Shown piece by piece: positions 7,569 through 16,561 of a stretch of DNA of 44,068 bases. Source of the DNA: an uncultured Prevotellaceae bacterium (lineage in GTDB: Bacteria > Bacteroidota > Bacteroidia > Bacteroidales > Bacteroidaceae); the NCBI GenBank assembly GCA_947304115.1, contig CAMZAE010000016.1, positions 1 to 44,068 on the forward strand, in the 5' to 3' direction. A program made the translations under genes and the position numbers. Below the pieces are notes generated by a model that did no database searches, was not told where the DNA came from, and saw only the letters and a program-made list of their open reading frames with translations. Position 1 is the first letter of the stretch; each line of letters opens with the position of its first letter.

Positions 7569-10500
7569 ATGAGACAAAAACTAATCCTATTCCTCACTGC
7601 CCTGTTCTGTACTATTGGTGCATGGGCAGAGGACTACACCGTGACTTACAGCAACAGCACAGGCTCGTACACTGCAACAAATGCTAACGGCAATTGGGCA
7701 AGCAAATGGGTATCCACTGCGACAGACCCTCAAGTGACGCTCTCTGTGGGTGCAAACAACATCGCAGTTTCTACCGGCTACATCTATTCTGGTGCCAGCG
7801 GATGCACCTACACCCTCACGGCACAGTCTGGTTATCTGATTACCGGCTACACCATCACAGGCACGGCTCAGACTGGAGCGCAAACGCTGACACCTGCTGC
7901 GGGAGGTTCGGCCGTTTCGTTTGCCACAAGCGGAACAACGACACTCACCGTATCGGGGCTTTCTGTTGCCAGCACTTCATTTCAGCAGAGCACACCCAAC
8001 AACGGCATAGCCATCTCTTCGTTCACCATCACACTTGAGGACGACCCTGAGTTTGCCCAGTGGAAGCCCAGCATTCCCGACGATGCATTCCTCACTGTCG
8101 GGGAAAAAGTATCGAGCATCAACACTGTTACCGATGTGGCAGACAACACCAAGTGGTACATCGTGACACAGGTGCGTAATGGCGAGTCTCCTATGTACGA
8201 TGCAGGTACAGGTAACCTGCTGAAGCGTGCAGCTGCAACCGTAACCGCAACCTCCCTCAACGAGACCAATGCGAAGAGCAATGCAGTCTATCTTGTTCGC
8301 TTCTTCGATGCAGGCGAAGGACTGTACAACATGCAGTTCGCCAACGGCAATTGGATTGACGCGACCTTAAAGACCACTGCTTCCAAGGGCAGTGCAGGCA
8401 CATATGCCTTCTATAACAGCAACGGCGGCAGCGGCAGCTACTTTGGCTGGAATCTGAACAGCACCACCGGCAGCATCGTTGACAACAACGGCGAAGGCAA
8501 TGGTCTTGCTTTCTGGGGCAGCGGCACAGTGAGCGGCACTAGCGGCAATAATGTATGGTATGTGTATGAAACGACCGTTGAAGTTCCCTCTGTCACCATC
8601 GATGTAACTTACGCACAATATGTCAATGGAGTGGCTACAGGACTTTCCGTAACCGAGACCGCCCTGCCCAATAGCGACATCAACATCCCTGCCAACTTCA
8701 CCAGTGGCTATAATGCCATTGCTTACGACATTTCGACCGAAGGCACCATTGCCGATGCAGATGTAACCATCAAGGTTAATATTAATAAGAAGGAAGGCCT
8801 TGTGGAGGCTCTCGGTGAGTTGAGCAACAGCAAGGCTTACACGATTAAGTGTCCGCGCGGCACTTACACGACGGTTGATGGCAGCTTGGCCAACACGGTC
8901 AAGAACAGCAGCTACAGCATAAACAACTTCGCCATTATTCTTTACGATAGCAACTACTATCTCTGGAGCATTGCAGACAGCAAGTTCGTCTCTTGCAACG
9001 ATGCCGCCTTGGGCGATATTCCTGTAGCTATTACAATGGCCAGTGTCGGAAACGGCTTGTTCAAGTTCCAAGGTGGTGGCAAGACGATGAATGCAACCTC
9101 TGGCAAAACTACCGGAGCCATCTTCGACACTTGGACTACTACCGACGAGGGCAATTCCTGCGCCATCATTGCTGTTGACGACTTCGATGCTACAGATGTC
9201 CTTGCTACCATTGAGGTCTTGCTCAACACCAAGACCATCAACCTTGCCGTCAACGTGACCGGCACCACAGAGGCAGAGAACACACGCGCTGGCAAGATTA
9301 CTATGGTACTGAACGACGGTTCCACTTATAAGAAGTTCCTCTATGCTGAAACCGCTACAATAACAGGTTTGCAATACCTTGACATGACCTTCACCGCCAT
9401 TGCCACCAGCTATCGTGGCTACGAGTTCACGGGCTTCACAATCGACGGCACGGACTACGGCACAAGCATTGAGGCAGGCGAACTTGCCGCAGTGGCCGAC
9501 GGTGCTACTCTCGTGGCGAACTACACTGCTTCGACAGGCAACGGCCTGAACCTTTGGTTCGACTACAGCGACGACATGGCTGACGCTTATCGTCTGCCTG
9601 CCCTCATCCGCACGCAAAGCGGTCGCATCATTGCCTTTGCCGACTATCGTCCCGGCAACACCGACGTGGGCATCGGTCCCACCAGCATCGAGCGCCGCTA
9701 CAGCGACGACGGTGGCGAGACATGGAGTCCTGCCATCCGTGTGGCACAAGGCAACTGGGGTGTGAACACAGCGAATGTCATCGAATGGAGCTTCGGCGAC
9801 CCCGCTGCTGTGGCAGACAACACGCCTGGCAACTCCGGCAACGACGTCTTGATGGTTTGCTGCGGCGGTAACAGCGCATGGACCTCTTCCGTCTATAATT
9901 CCGACGTGTCGCAGAGGCAGCAGGGTTGCGTCAGCTGGCGTTCGACGGACGGCGGTGTGACATGGAGCAACTATGAATACATCATGCCCGCCCTGATGCA
10001 GGCTTGTGAGGATGCCGGCGTCCGCGCAGCCGACGGCAGCAGCGGAGTCATCCGTGCATTCTTCTCCAGCGGTAAGATTACACAGTCTGTCCGAAAGGCA
10101 GACGGCGCTCAGTACAACCGTATCTACAACGCCCTCAACGTGAACACCGGTAACCTGGTCATCTACTCCGACGACTTCGGTGACACTTGGAAAGTGCTCG
10201 GAAATCAGGTTGCCAACAACGGTGACGAGGCTCACGTCGTTGAGCTTCCCGACGGTGCAGTCCTGCTCGTGGGCAAGGGCAACACCTCACGCTATGTGAA
10301 CGTCTTCAACTACACCGACTTCACGACAGCTACCGGCGAGTGGGGACCAACAAACCAGTGGAACAATGCTGTCACTACCACCTGCCACGGCGATGTGGAA
10401 GTAGTTGAGGCTTACGATGCCTACGGCGAGAAGAACACTGTCGTCATCGAGACCTCTCCCATGACCAGCAGTCCGCAGCGTCGCGAGATTCAGTACTACT

Positions 10501-11702
10501 TTATTGCCCTGCCCAAGGCAGAAGGCTTCACCACTGGTGACTTCTCTACACAGGGCGGTGCCAGCTGGACGCAAGGCATGAACGTGACACACAACTGGGG
10601 TGCATACTCTTCTATCCTCAACAATGGCAATGGCACATTCGACATCTTCTATGAGGAAAGCACCACGAACGAGACGCAGCATCCGACAGGCTACTGCATG
10701 GTCTATCAGCAGAACCAGAACATCAAGGACATCACCAAAGGTCAGTACTTCTTCGACAAGGCACAGGCAGAGGCAGAGGGCGTGAAGACACCGCGTCCCG
10801 GCCACTTCTACCGCATCAAGGGTTCTGCCTCGAATGCTTACATGACAGGCACAAGTCCTGTTACAACCACGACGGCCACCGACGCTACGACCATCTGGTA
10901 CTACGGCACAGAAGGTCTCGTGTCCTACTCCACGGGCCGATACCTTGATGGCTCTACTAAGGACTTGGCTGCCGTAGGCACCAGCTACACGGCAGCTATT
11001 GAGGCCAGCACCTATCACGAAGGCAAATATACCGTCAAGACGAATGGCTACTACAGCTACGACAAGGATAGCGACAACACGCTCGACCGTGGCTCGTCCT
11101 TAAATAATAATGAACGCTATGCTTGGACTGTCGAGGAAGTCACAGAACTGCCCGTCACCGTCAGCAACCTTGGCCTGGCTACCTTCTACAGCCCTGTTGA
11201 CTTAACTGTTCCAACAGACGTGAAGGCATACGCCGCTACGCTGAACGACACCTACATCCACTTCGACGAAGTGGAGGCAGTGAAGGCAGGTACAGGCGTA
11301 CTCATTGAAGCAGAGGCCGGCACTTACAACTTCACCATTGACAGCAATGAGGCTGACTATGAGAGCGACCTCGTGGGCAGCGTGGCAACAGTGACACGAG
11401 CAAGCATCTCTGCTAACGTCTATACATTGCAGAGCGGCCCTGCCTTCAAGCTGTTCGACGGCACTAACGTGACTGGCTTCCGCAGCCACATCGAGACACC
11501 GGCAAGCGCAGGCGTGAAGGCTTTCGATATCATCTTCGGCGACGATGAAACTTCTATAAATGAAGAATTCAGAATGAAGGATGAAGAATCAGAGACTACT
11601 ATTTATAACCTCGCAGGCCAGCGCATCCAGAAGATGCAGAAGGGCATTAACATCGTGAAGCAAGGCTCGGCAAAAGCCAACGGGAAAAAGGTTTTATTTT
11701 AA
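7569..11702 (+). CDS. Large secreted GH33 sialidase with T9SS-like tail
   Basis: A 1377-residue exported exo-alpha-sialidase (neuraminidase). The signal peptide is residues 1-20. Residues 20-650 hold beta-rich modules of lectin type, related to those of the 1197-aa protein. The catalytic propeller spans about residues 655-1060. It has YRLP with R675 in the place of the first arginine of the sialidase triad, and three Asp boxes (SDDGGETW at 712-719, STDGGVTW at 792-799, SDDFGDTW at 867-874). Another lectin-like module and the shared C-terminal beta domain follow (GTGVLIEAEAGTYNF). The tail is IYNLAGQRIQ...GINIV, then a 7-residue insertion (KQGSAKA), then NGKKVLF. It would release sialic acid from host glycans before GH20 acts. 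A long open frame on the opposite strand (8367-10235) is a codon-bias shadow. Confidence 0.93.
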   Translation: MRQKLILFLTALFCTIGAWAEDYTVTYSNSTGSYTATNANGNWASKWVSTATDPQVTLSVGANNIAVSTGYIYSGASGCTYTLTAQSGYLITGYTITGTAQTGAQTLTPAAGGSAVSFATSGTTTLTVSGLSVASTSFQQSTPNNGIAISSFTITLEDDPEFAQWKPSIPDDAFLTVGEKVSSINTVTDVADNTKWYIVTQVRNGESPMYDAGTGNLLKRAAATVTATSLNETNAKSNAVYLVRFFDAGEGLYNMQFANGNWIDATLKTTASKGSAGTYAFYNSNGGSGSYFGWNLNSTTGSIVDNNGEGNGLAFWGSGTVSGTSGNNVWYVYETTVEVPSVTIDVTYAQYVNGVATGLSVTETALPNSDINIPANFTSGYNAIAYDISTEGTIADADVTIKVNINKKEGLVEALGELSNSKAYTIKCPRGTYTTVDGSLANTVKNSSYSINNFAIILYDSNYYLWSIADSKFVSCNDAALGDIPVAITMASVGNGLFKFQGGGKTMNATSGKTTGAIFDTWTTTDEGNSCAIIAVDDFDATDVLATIEVLLNTKTINLAVNVTGTTEAENTRAGKITMVLNDGSTYKKFLYAETATITGLQYLDMTFTAIATSYRGYEFTGFTIDGTDYGTSIEAGELAAVADGATLVANYTASTGNGLNLWFDYSDDMADAYRLPALIRTQSGRIIAFADYRPGNTDVGIGPTSIERRYSDDGGETWSPAIRVAQGNWGVNTANVIEWSFGDPAAVADNTPGNSGNDVLMVCCGGNSAWTSSVYNSDVSQRQQGCVSWRSTDGGVTWSNYEYIMPALMQACEDAGVRAADGSSGVIRAFFSSGKITQSVRKADGAQYNRIYNALNVNTGNLVIYSDDFGDTWKVLGNQVANNGDEAHVVELPDGAVLLVGKGNTSRYVNVFNYTDFTTATGEWGPTNQWNNAVTTTCHGDVEVVEAYDAYGEKNTVVIETSPMTSSPQRREIQYYFIALPKAEGFTTGDFSTQGGASWTQGMNVTHNWGAYSSILNNGNGTFDIFYEESTTNETQHPTGYCMVYQQNQNIKDITKGQYFFDKAQAEAEGVKTPRPGHFYRIKGSASNAYMTGTSPVTTTTATDATTIWYYGTEGLVSYSTGRYLDGSTKDLAAVGTSYTAAIEASTYHEGKYTVKTNGYYSYDKDSDNTLDRGSSLNNNERYAWTVEEVTELPVTVSNLGLATFYSPVDLTVPTDVKAYAATLNDTYIHFDEVEAVKAGTGVLIEAEAGTYNFTIDSNEADYESDLVGSVATVTRASISANVYTLQSGPAFKLFDGTNVTGFRSHIETPASAGVKAFDIIFGDDETSINEEFRMKDEESETTIYNLAGQRIQKMQKGINIVKQGSAKANGKKVLF
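11558..11592 (+). repeat. 7-bp repeat tract inside the sialidase linker
   Basis: Units AATGAAG, AATTCAG, AATGAAG, GATGAAG are read in frame and encode the linker NEEFRMKDEES directly before the sorting tail. The core AATGAAGAATTCAGAA recurs at 43651-43666, between porX and the upstream gene. Confidence 0.7.
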
Positions 11703-11720
11703 TTAAGGAGATAGAAGGAG

Positions 11721-11885
11721 ATGAAAAAGATATATATCACACCCACCCTGTCGGTGGAAGTAGCTGAGATGGTTGACGGCCTTCTGACTGTGACAAGCAT
11801 TCAGTTGTCAAACGAAAGCGGCAGCGAGGAATATGTCAAAGAACAAGCTGCCGACGATGACGGCGACTGGAACATTGACTGGTAG
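11721..11885 (+). CDS. 54-aa acidic micropeptide ending in W-x3-W
   Basis: A short gene starting MKKIYITPTLSVEVAEMVDG and ending DDDGDWNIDW. AAGGAG immediately before the ATG, part of the GGAGATAGAA repeat, gives an unusually close ribosome-binding site. Its position 18 bp after a tailed secreted protein, the MKK-IY-x-P start, the acidic second half and the final W-x3-W all match the 58-aa product at 3795-3971. The internal sequences differ, so the two look like diverged members of one family. Its last 50 bases overlap the convergent VanZ-like gene. No signal peptide or membrane segment is visible and the function is unknown. Confidence 0.6.
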   Translation: MKKIYITPTLSVEVAEMVDGLLTVTSIQLSNESGSEEYVKEQAADDDGDWNIDW

Positions 11886-12261
11886 ATAAAGGAACTCTAA
11901 TCAGACTTCCCACAACGGAGCCTAACACGACTCCGATTGTGTTGGCAACGAAGTCAAGCACCTCACCACTGCGACATGTGGTGAGGTGCGTTTGCATCAG
12001 CTCCAGCACACCGCCCATCGCAATGGGTGCAAGGAAAGCAAAGACAATAAGCCGCCACGCATTGCGGCGCTGATGCGAGCGCTTATAGTCGATCCAAATG
12101 GCAAGCGTCAGCACACCGTACATCACCATGTGCGTCCATTTGTCGGCCAAAGGCACATCCTCTGCCAATTTTATGTCTGGTATGGGCAGCAGGGAAAGCA
12201 TCACAATGGCAACTGCCACAAGAATGGCAAGGGGATAACGACGCAGGTACAGAAGAGGCAT
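11836..12261 (-). CDS. VanZ-like membrane protein
   Basis: A 141-residue protein with four predicted membrane helices and the VanZ-family pattern: LADKWTHMVMYGVLTLAIW (Asp, Lys and His near the start of helix 2), then GGVLELMQ and SGEVLDFVANTIGVVLGSVVG. The molecular role of this family is unsettled; some members affect glycopeptide resistance. The start is supported by AAAGGAG before the ATG and a TATCTTTG box at 12290-12297 on the minus strand. The C-terminal basic extension (SSRRHRRQLVL) overlaps the end of the 54-aa gene on the other strand. Confidence 0.8.
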   Translation of the reverse strand: MPLLYLRRYPLAILVAVAIVMLSLLPIPDIKLAEDVPLADKWTHMVMYGVLTLAIWIDYKRSHQRRNAWRLIVFAFLAPIAMGGVLELMQTHLTTCRSGEVLDFVANTIGVVLGSVVGSLIRVPLSTSQCSSRRHRRQLVL

Positions 12262-12289
12262 ATAGGAACTCCTTTCTTTTATTTTGCTG

Positions 12290-12349
12290 CAAAGATACGG
12301 GTAATTTAAGAATTAAGAATTAAGAATTAAGAATTTTTATATATCTTTG
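12290..12349. promoter_or_regulatory. Divergent promoters flanking a heptad repeat
   Basis: A minus-strand TATCTTTG (12290-12297) serves the VanZ-like gene and a plus-strand TATCTTTG (12342-12349) serves the transporter operon. Neither has a good TTTG box at the usual distance. That space is filled by AATTAAG heptads (12303-12336). Confidence 0.65.
12303..12336. repeat. 7-bp tandem repeat AATTAAG between divergent promoters
   Basis: A variant unit, three perfect AATTAAG units and a partial unit run from 12303 to 12336. The tract occupies the -33 region of both divergent promoters. Confidence 0.85.
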
Positions 12350-12376
12350 CAGCCAAATAAAGGAAAACGTCATCAA

Positions 12377-13756
12377 ATGGACACAGGAAACACTGCAAGA
12401 GGAAGCTTCGGTAGTCAGTTGGGCGTCATCTTGGCTTCGGCAGGCGCTGCTGTGGGTTTGGGCAACATCTGGCGCTTCCCGACAGAGGTGGGACGAGGCG
12501 GCGGAGCGGCCTTCATCCTCATCTATCTGGGCTTCACCTTCCTGATTGCCATGCCTGTCATGCTCAGCGAATTCATCATCGGACGCTCTGCACGCAGCAA
12601 TGCCGTCGGAGCCTTTCAGAAACTCGCGCCCGGCAAGCCTTGGATAGCAGCCGGCATCATGGGCGTCCTGGGCGGATTCCTTGTGCTCTCGTTCTACTCT
12701 GTTGTGGCAGGATGGACGTTGCACTACACCATCCAATCCGCATTGGGACAACTCCAGGGACAGGGAGGCACAGACTTCAGCCAGGCATTCACGGCCTTTG
12801 TCTCCGAACCCTGGCAGCCTATCCTTTATCTTGTTGTCTTTTTGCTGCTGACGCACCTCGTCGTGGCCCGCGGCATACAACACGGCATAGAACGCTACTC
12901 CAAACTGATGATGCCGATGCTGCTTGCCATCATCGTGTTCTTGGTAGGCTTCTCGATGACGATGCCAGGAGCTGCCGAGGGCATCCGCTTCCTCTTGCGT
13001 CCCGAATTAGACGAGGTGACGCCAGAGGTCGTGCTGGGCGCTATGGGACAGGCCTTCTTCTCCCTGAGCGTCGGGCTTGGCTGCCTCGTGACCTACTCGT
13101 CATACTTCAGCAAAGAGACAAGGCTTGTGAAGTCGGCAATAAACGTCTGCATCATCGACACGGTAGTGGCTGTGCTGAGCGGTTTCATCATCTTCCCCAC
13201 GGTGTTCAGCATCGGCATTGCTCCCGATGCAGGTCCGGGGCTGGTGTTCATCACACTGCCCAACGTCTTTCTCCTGACCTTCGGCGAGATGCCTGTTGTG
13301 GGCTACGTCTTTGCCCTGCTGTTCTATGTGCTTCTTCTGCTGGCGGCCTTGACGAGCAGCATCAGCATGCACGAGATTTGCACCGCGTTCATCTCCGAGC
13401 ACTTCGGCACGAGCCGACGCAAAGCGGCAGCCGTCGTGACCTTCATCTGTATGGTGCTTGGCAGCTTCTGCTCTCTGTCCTTTGGCCCCTGGCAAGAGGT
13501 CACGGTCTGCGGTCGCAGCTTTTTCGACCTTTTCGACTTCACGGTAACGAAGTTCCTGATGCCTTTGGGCGGCCTTTTGACGGCGCTCTTCGTGGGTTGG
13601 TATCTTGACCGCAAGCTCGTAGAACAGCAACTGACAAACCACGGCAGCATCTCTGTCCGCACGATGCGTCCGCTGCTGTTCCTTGTTCGCTGGGTTGCAC
13701 CGGCAGGCATCCTCGTCATTTTCCTTAACGAACTCTTTCCTCTTTTTATATTATAA
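12377..13756 (+). CDS. Sodium-dependent NSS/SNF-family transporter
   Basis: A 459-residue inner-membrane transporter of the neurotransmitter:sodium symporter family, which includes LeuT-like amino-acid and amine carriers. The signature GAAVGLGNIWRFPTEVG lies in the first helix and about 11-12 hydrophobic helices follow. The substrate cannot be read from the sequence. An in-frame TTG at 12347 overlaps the -7 promoter box, so the ATG at 12377 (MDTGNTARGSFGSQ) is preferred. The stop is 3 bp before the next gene, a paralogue, so the two are co-transcribed. Confidence 0.92.
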   Translation: MDTGNTARGSFGSQLGVILASAGAAVGLGNIWRFPTEVGRGGGAAFILIYLGFTFLIAMPVMLSEFIIGRSARSNAVGAFQKLAPGKPWIAAGIMGVLGGFLVLSFYSVVAGWTLHYTIQSALGQLQGQGGTDFSQAFTAFVSEPWQPILYLVVFLLLTHLVVARGIQHGIERYSKLMMPMLLAIIVFLVGFSMTMPGAAEGIRFLLRPELDEVTPEVVLGAMGQAFFSLSVGLGCLVTYSSYFSKETRLVKSAINVCIIDTVVAVLSGFIIFPTVFSIGIAPDAGPGLVFITLPNVFLLTFGEMPVVGYVFALLFYVLLLLAALTSSISMHEICTAFISEHFGTSRRKAAAVVTFICMVLGSFCSLSFGPWQEVTVCGRSFFDLFDFTVTKFLMPLGGLLTALFVGWYLDRKLVEQQLTNHGSISVRTMRPLLFLVRWVAPAGILVIFLNELFPLFIL

Positions 13757-13759
13757 TAT

Positions 13760-15112
13760 ATGGAAACCAGGCATAACTTTGGCAGCAAGATAGGCGCAGT
13801 GCTGGCTTCGGCAGGCTCGGCCGTAGGGCTTGGCAACGTATGGCGCTTCCCGACGGAGGTCGGCAACAACGGCGGCGCAGCATTCATCGTTGTCTATCTT
13901 CTTTGCATTGCAATAATCGGCATCCCTGTGATGATGAGCGAGTTCCTCATAGGCAGACACACTCACGCCAACACCATCTCTGCCTTTGCCAAGCTGGCAC
14001 CAGGGAAATGGTGGCGCATCGAGGGCGTGGCAGGCGTGTTCGTCGCCTTCCTCATCCTTTCATACTACATTGTCATTAGCGGATGGACGCTTTTCTACTT
14101 CGTGGCATCTGTTGCAGGAGAAATGCAAGCAGACAAGGACTACAGCCTTGTCTTCAACAACTTTGTAAGCCACCCTTGGCTACCCGTTTTGACGGGTGCA
14201 GCCTTTATGGGGCTGACGCACTTCATCATTGCCAAGGGCGTGCAGTCGGGCATCGAAAAGTCATCCAAGATGATGATGCCTATGCTGCTCCTCATCATTG
14301 GTATTTTGGTGGTTTGCTCGTTCAGTATGCCCGGCTCTTCCGAGGGCCTGCGCTTCCTGCTCAAGCCAGACTTCTCAAAGCTTACGGCAAGCGTCATCCT
14401 TAGTGCCGTCGGACAAGCCTTCTTCTCGCTCAGTCTTGCGATGGGCTGCCTCTGCACCTATGCCTCGTACTTCAGAGCCGACACCAAGTTGCCGAAGACG
14501 GCTGTGGGCGTGAGCGTCATCGACACGTTTGTCGCCATCCTGAGCGGCTTCATCATCTTCCCCGCTGTGTTCAGCGTGGAGAGTGTCAGCGTAGATGCAG
14601 GCCCAGGTCTGGTCTTCATTACATTGCCCAACGTCTTCAACATCGCTTTCCATCATATGCCAGCGTTGGGTTACATCTTCTCCGGCTTTTTCTACCTGCT
14701 GCTGCTACTTGCGGCACTGACCAGTGCGATTTCCCTGCACGAGAGCGTCACGGCATATATTCTGGAAGCTTTCCATCTGTCGCGCAAGACTGCTGCTGCC
14801 GCAGTTTCCATCAGTTGTATGGTGCTTGGGGTGGCTTGCTCGCTCTCTTTCGGCGCATGGAGCGGCTTGACACTCTTTGGCCTGAACATCTTCGAACTGT
14901 TCGACTTCACGGCCTCGAAGATTATCCTCCCCATCGGCGGCATCATCATCTGTCTCTTCACCGGATGGTATCTTGACCGCAAGCTTGTGGAGAACGAACT
15001 GACAAATGGAGGCAAACTGCGCTTCCGTCTGTTCCGTCTCTACTACTTCATCATCCGCTATGTGGCTCCGTTTGCAATTGCGGCAGTCTTTGTCCAGGAA
15101 CTTCTTGCATGA
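13760..15112 (+). CDS. Second NSS/SNF-family transporter (tandem paralogue)
   Basis: A 450-residue transporter clearly paralogous to the preceding gene along its whole length (GSAVGLGNVWRFPTEVGNNGGAAF, FIIFPAVFS, LTSAISLHESVTAY against LTSSISMHEICTAF). Both end with WYLDRKLVE. The tandem pair probably arose by duplication and may differ in substrate or form a mixed complex; neither can be told here. It starts 3 bp after the first transporter stops. Its last 4 bases overlap the next start (ATGA), indicating translational coupling. Confidence 0.92.
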   Translation: METRHNFGSKIGAVLASAGSAVGLGNVWRFPTEVGNNGGAAFIVVYLLCIAIIGIPVMMSEFLIGRHTHANTISAFAKLAPGKWWRIEGVAGVFVAFLILSYYIVISGWTLFYFVASVAGEMQADKDYSLVFNNFVSHPWLPVLTGAAFMGLTHFIIAKGVQSGIEKSSKMMMPMLLLIIGILVVCSFSMPGSSEGLRFLLKPDFSKLTASVILSAVGQAFFSLSLAMGCLCTYASYFRADTKLPKTAVGVSVIDTFVAILSGFIIFPAVFSVESVSVDAGPGLVFITLPNVFNIAFHHMPALGYIFSGFFYLLLLLAALTSAISLHESVTAYILEAFHLSRKTAAAAVSISCMVLGVACSLSFGAWSGLTLFGLNIFELFDFTASKIILPIGGIIICLFTGWYLDRKLVENELTNGGKLRFRLFRLYYFIIRYVAPFAIAAVFVQELLA

Positions 15113-16023
15113 AACGCCTGCCCACACTCACAGAGTCACAGCGCCGTGCCTTGCTTGTGCTCGAATGGGTGCTGCTCATAGGCATCGTCGGCTATACCGT
15201 CTGGTCGTGGCAAAGCCCGAAGAAAACAAAAGAGGTAACAAGAGAAAGACGTGAGTGGTATAGAGCACCGGTTCTGCAGTTCACATATGCAGAAAAGGAA
15301 CGGGAAGTCGAGACATTCCCCTTTGATCCAAATACAGCGGACTCCACCACTTTGCTTCGCTTAGGGCTTTCCCCTTGGCAGGTCAGAAGCATCTATCGCT
15401 ACCGCGCAAAGCTTGGACGCTACCACACGCCAGAGGACTTCATGCGCGTGCCCAACCTGACCGTCGAGCAATGGGACAGGCTAAAGCCTTTCGTCCGGAT
15501 TGCCCCACAGTTCCGTTATGTAGAACCCGCCCGGAGGAAGCCCGCACAGCAGGAGGCTCCGGTGGTATATGAGCCACGTGAAGAAAAGGAGGTAACGCAA
15601 CAGGAGTCATTTCCTCGGCAGACTAAAATAGCGTATGGCCAAACCATTGACATCAACACTGCCGACACCACCTTGCTGAAGCAGATACCAGCTATTGGCT
15701 CGAAGCGGGCAGCCCGCATCGTCGCCTATCGGAACCTGTTGGGCGGCTTCGTGGCTATCGAGCAGGCAATGGAAGCCATTGAGATGCCCGACACGGTGCT
15801 CAAATACATGAGTTGCTTGCCAATACCTATTCAGAAGACAAACGTCAACAAACTCTCTGTCCAGCAGTTGATGAAGCACCCTTACCTCAACTTCTATCAG
15901 GCAAAGGCTATCTTCGAGTACCGCCGCAACAAAGGCGAGCTACACGCCATTGAGGAACTTGAGCGGCTTGAAAGCTTCAAGCCTACCGACATTGATCGTC
16001 TCAAGCCGTACATCGAATTCTAA
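15109..16023 (+). CDS. Membrane-anchored ComEA-like helix-hairpin-helix protein
   Basis: A 304-residue protein with one N-terminal membrane helix (about residues 17-36) and three helix-hairpin-helix regions: FDPNTADSTTLLRLGLSPWQ (about 67-86), DINTADTTLLKQIPAIGSKR (about 181-200) and NKLSVQQLMKHPYLNFYQAK (about 246-265). Such ComEA-type modules bind DNA without sequence specificity, and in competent bacteria a periplasmic version pulls DNA in. The regular P-N/I-N-T-A-D-x-x-x-L motif marks each repeat. It is translationally coupled to the transporter upstream. Whether it acts in DNA uptake is unproven. Confidence 0.82.
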   Translation: MKRLPTLTESQRRALLVLEWVLLIGIVGYTVWSWQSPKKTKEVTRERREWYRAPVLQFTYAEKEREVETFPFDPNTADSTTLLRLGLSPWQVRSIYRYRAKLGRYHTPEDFMRVPNLTVEQWDRLKPFVRIAPQFRYVEPARRKPAQQEAPVVYEPREEKEVTQQESFPRQTKIAYGQTIDINTADTTLLKQIPAIGSKRAARIVAYRNLLGGFVAIEQAMEAIEMPDTVLKYMSCLPIPIQKTNVNKLSVQQLMKHPYLNFYQAKAIFEYRRNKGELHAIEELERLESFKPTDIDRLKPYIEF

Positions 16024-16046
16024 AAAGGACTCCGCGCTTGCAACAC

Positions 16047-16544
16047 TTATGCGTTGCCCAAAGTTCCGTCCAGAGGAATCGTCCCTGATGGGTTTTGCTG
16101 GGGCACACGCTTGAAGGCAATGTTGTTGCGAAGCATCTGGCCAGGGTTGACAAGCGGCAGTATCTGCTTGGGGATGCCTGCCTCTTCGCTGCGAACAGCC
16201 ATAATGCCGCGAGCGCTGCCGATGGTGATGTCTGCCATGTGCTGCACCAAGCCTGCGGGCAGAATCCACTGGTCGCCTTCGAGTTGATAGAGCGAACTCC
16301 AACTGTCGCGGGTAAACTCAAAGACCGTCTGCACGCCAAGGATAAGCTGCGTGATGTCGTTCTTCTTGTACTCGAAGTTGGCGTTGCAGCGCACGATGCG
16401 CTTGTCCGTCTCGCAATTGAACTGCAACTGGTTATTTATCTGCATCTCACCTTCGGGCCATTCGTTGGCAAGGTTGACGAACTGCAGTTGCCTGACATCC
16501 ATCAGGCGAAACTGAATCTGGATTTGTTTCTGTTGCTGTGCCAT
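16047..16544 (-). CDS. Conserved hypothetical protein, possibly SecB-like fold
   Basis: A 165-residue soluble protein without a signal peptide. It starts MAQQQKQIQIQFRLMDVRQL and contains alternating beta-strand patterns (EMQINNQLQFNCETDKRIVR, NANFEYKKND) and a helical C-terminal part (VQHMADITIGSARGIMAVRS, PLVNPGQML). The strand layout followed by a helix with an Arg-Gly and then a Pro-Leu-Val-Asn-Pro stretch recalls the export chaperone SecB. This is a pattern impression only. It is the last gene of a minus-strand operon, 17 bp after the DUF4886 gene. Confidence 0.6.
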   Translation of the reverse strand: MAQQQKQIQIQFRLMDVRQLQFVNLANEWPEGEMQINNQLQFNCETDKRIVRCNANFEYKKNDITQLILGVQTVFEFTRDSWSSLYQLEGDQWILPAGLVQHMADITIGSARGIMAVRSEEAGIPKQILPLVNPGQMLRNNIAFKRVPQQNPSGTIPLDGTLGNA

Positions 16545-16561
16545 GTTATAATGATTATTGA

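Noticed and set aside
8367..10235. 622-residue open frame on the minus strand opposite the sialidase gene
   Set aside because: It lies wholly antisense to a clearly coding GH33 gene. Its composition (Val, Ala and Cys rich, no domain) is a by-product of the codon bias of the true gene. The same holds for long antisense frames opposite GH20, rSAM, xerD and the SPFH gene.
12640..13608. 322-residue frame overlapping the first NSS transporter on the same strand
   Set aside because: It is a +1/+2 shadow rich in Arg, His and Pro, with no start signals. The transporter frame is continuous and complete.
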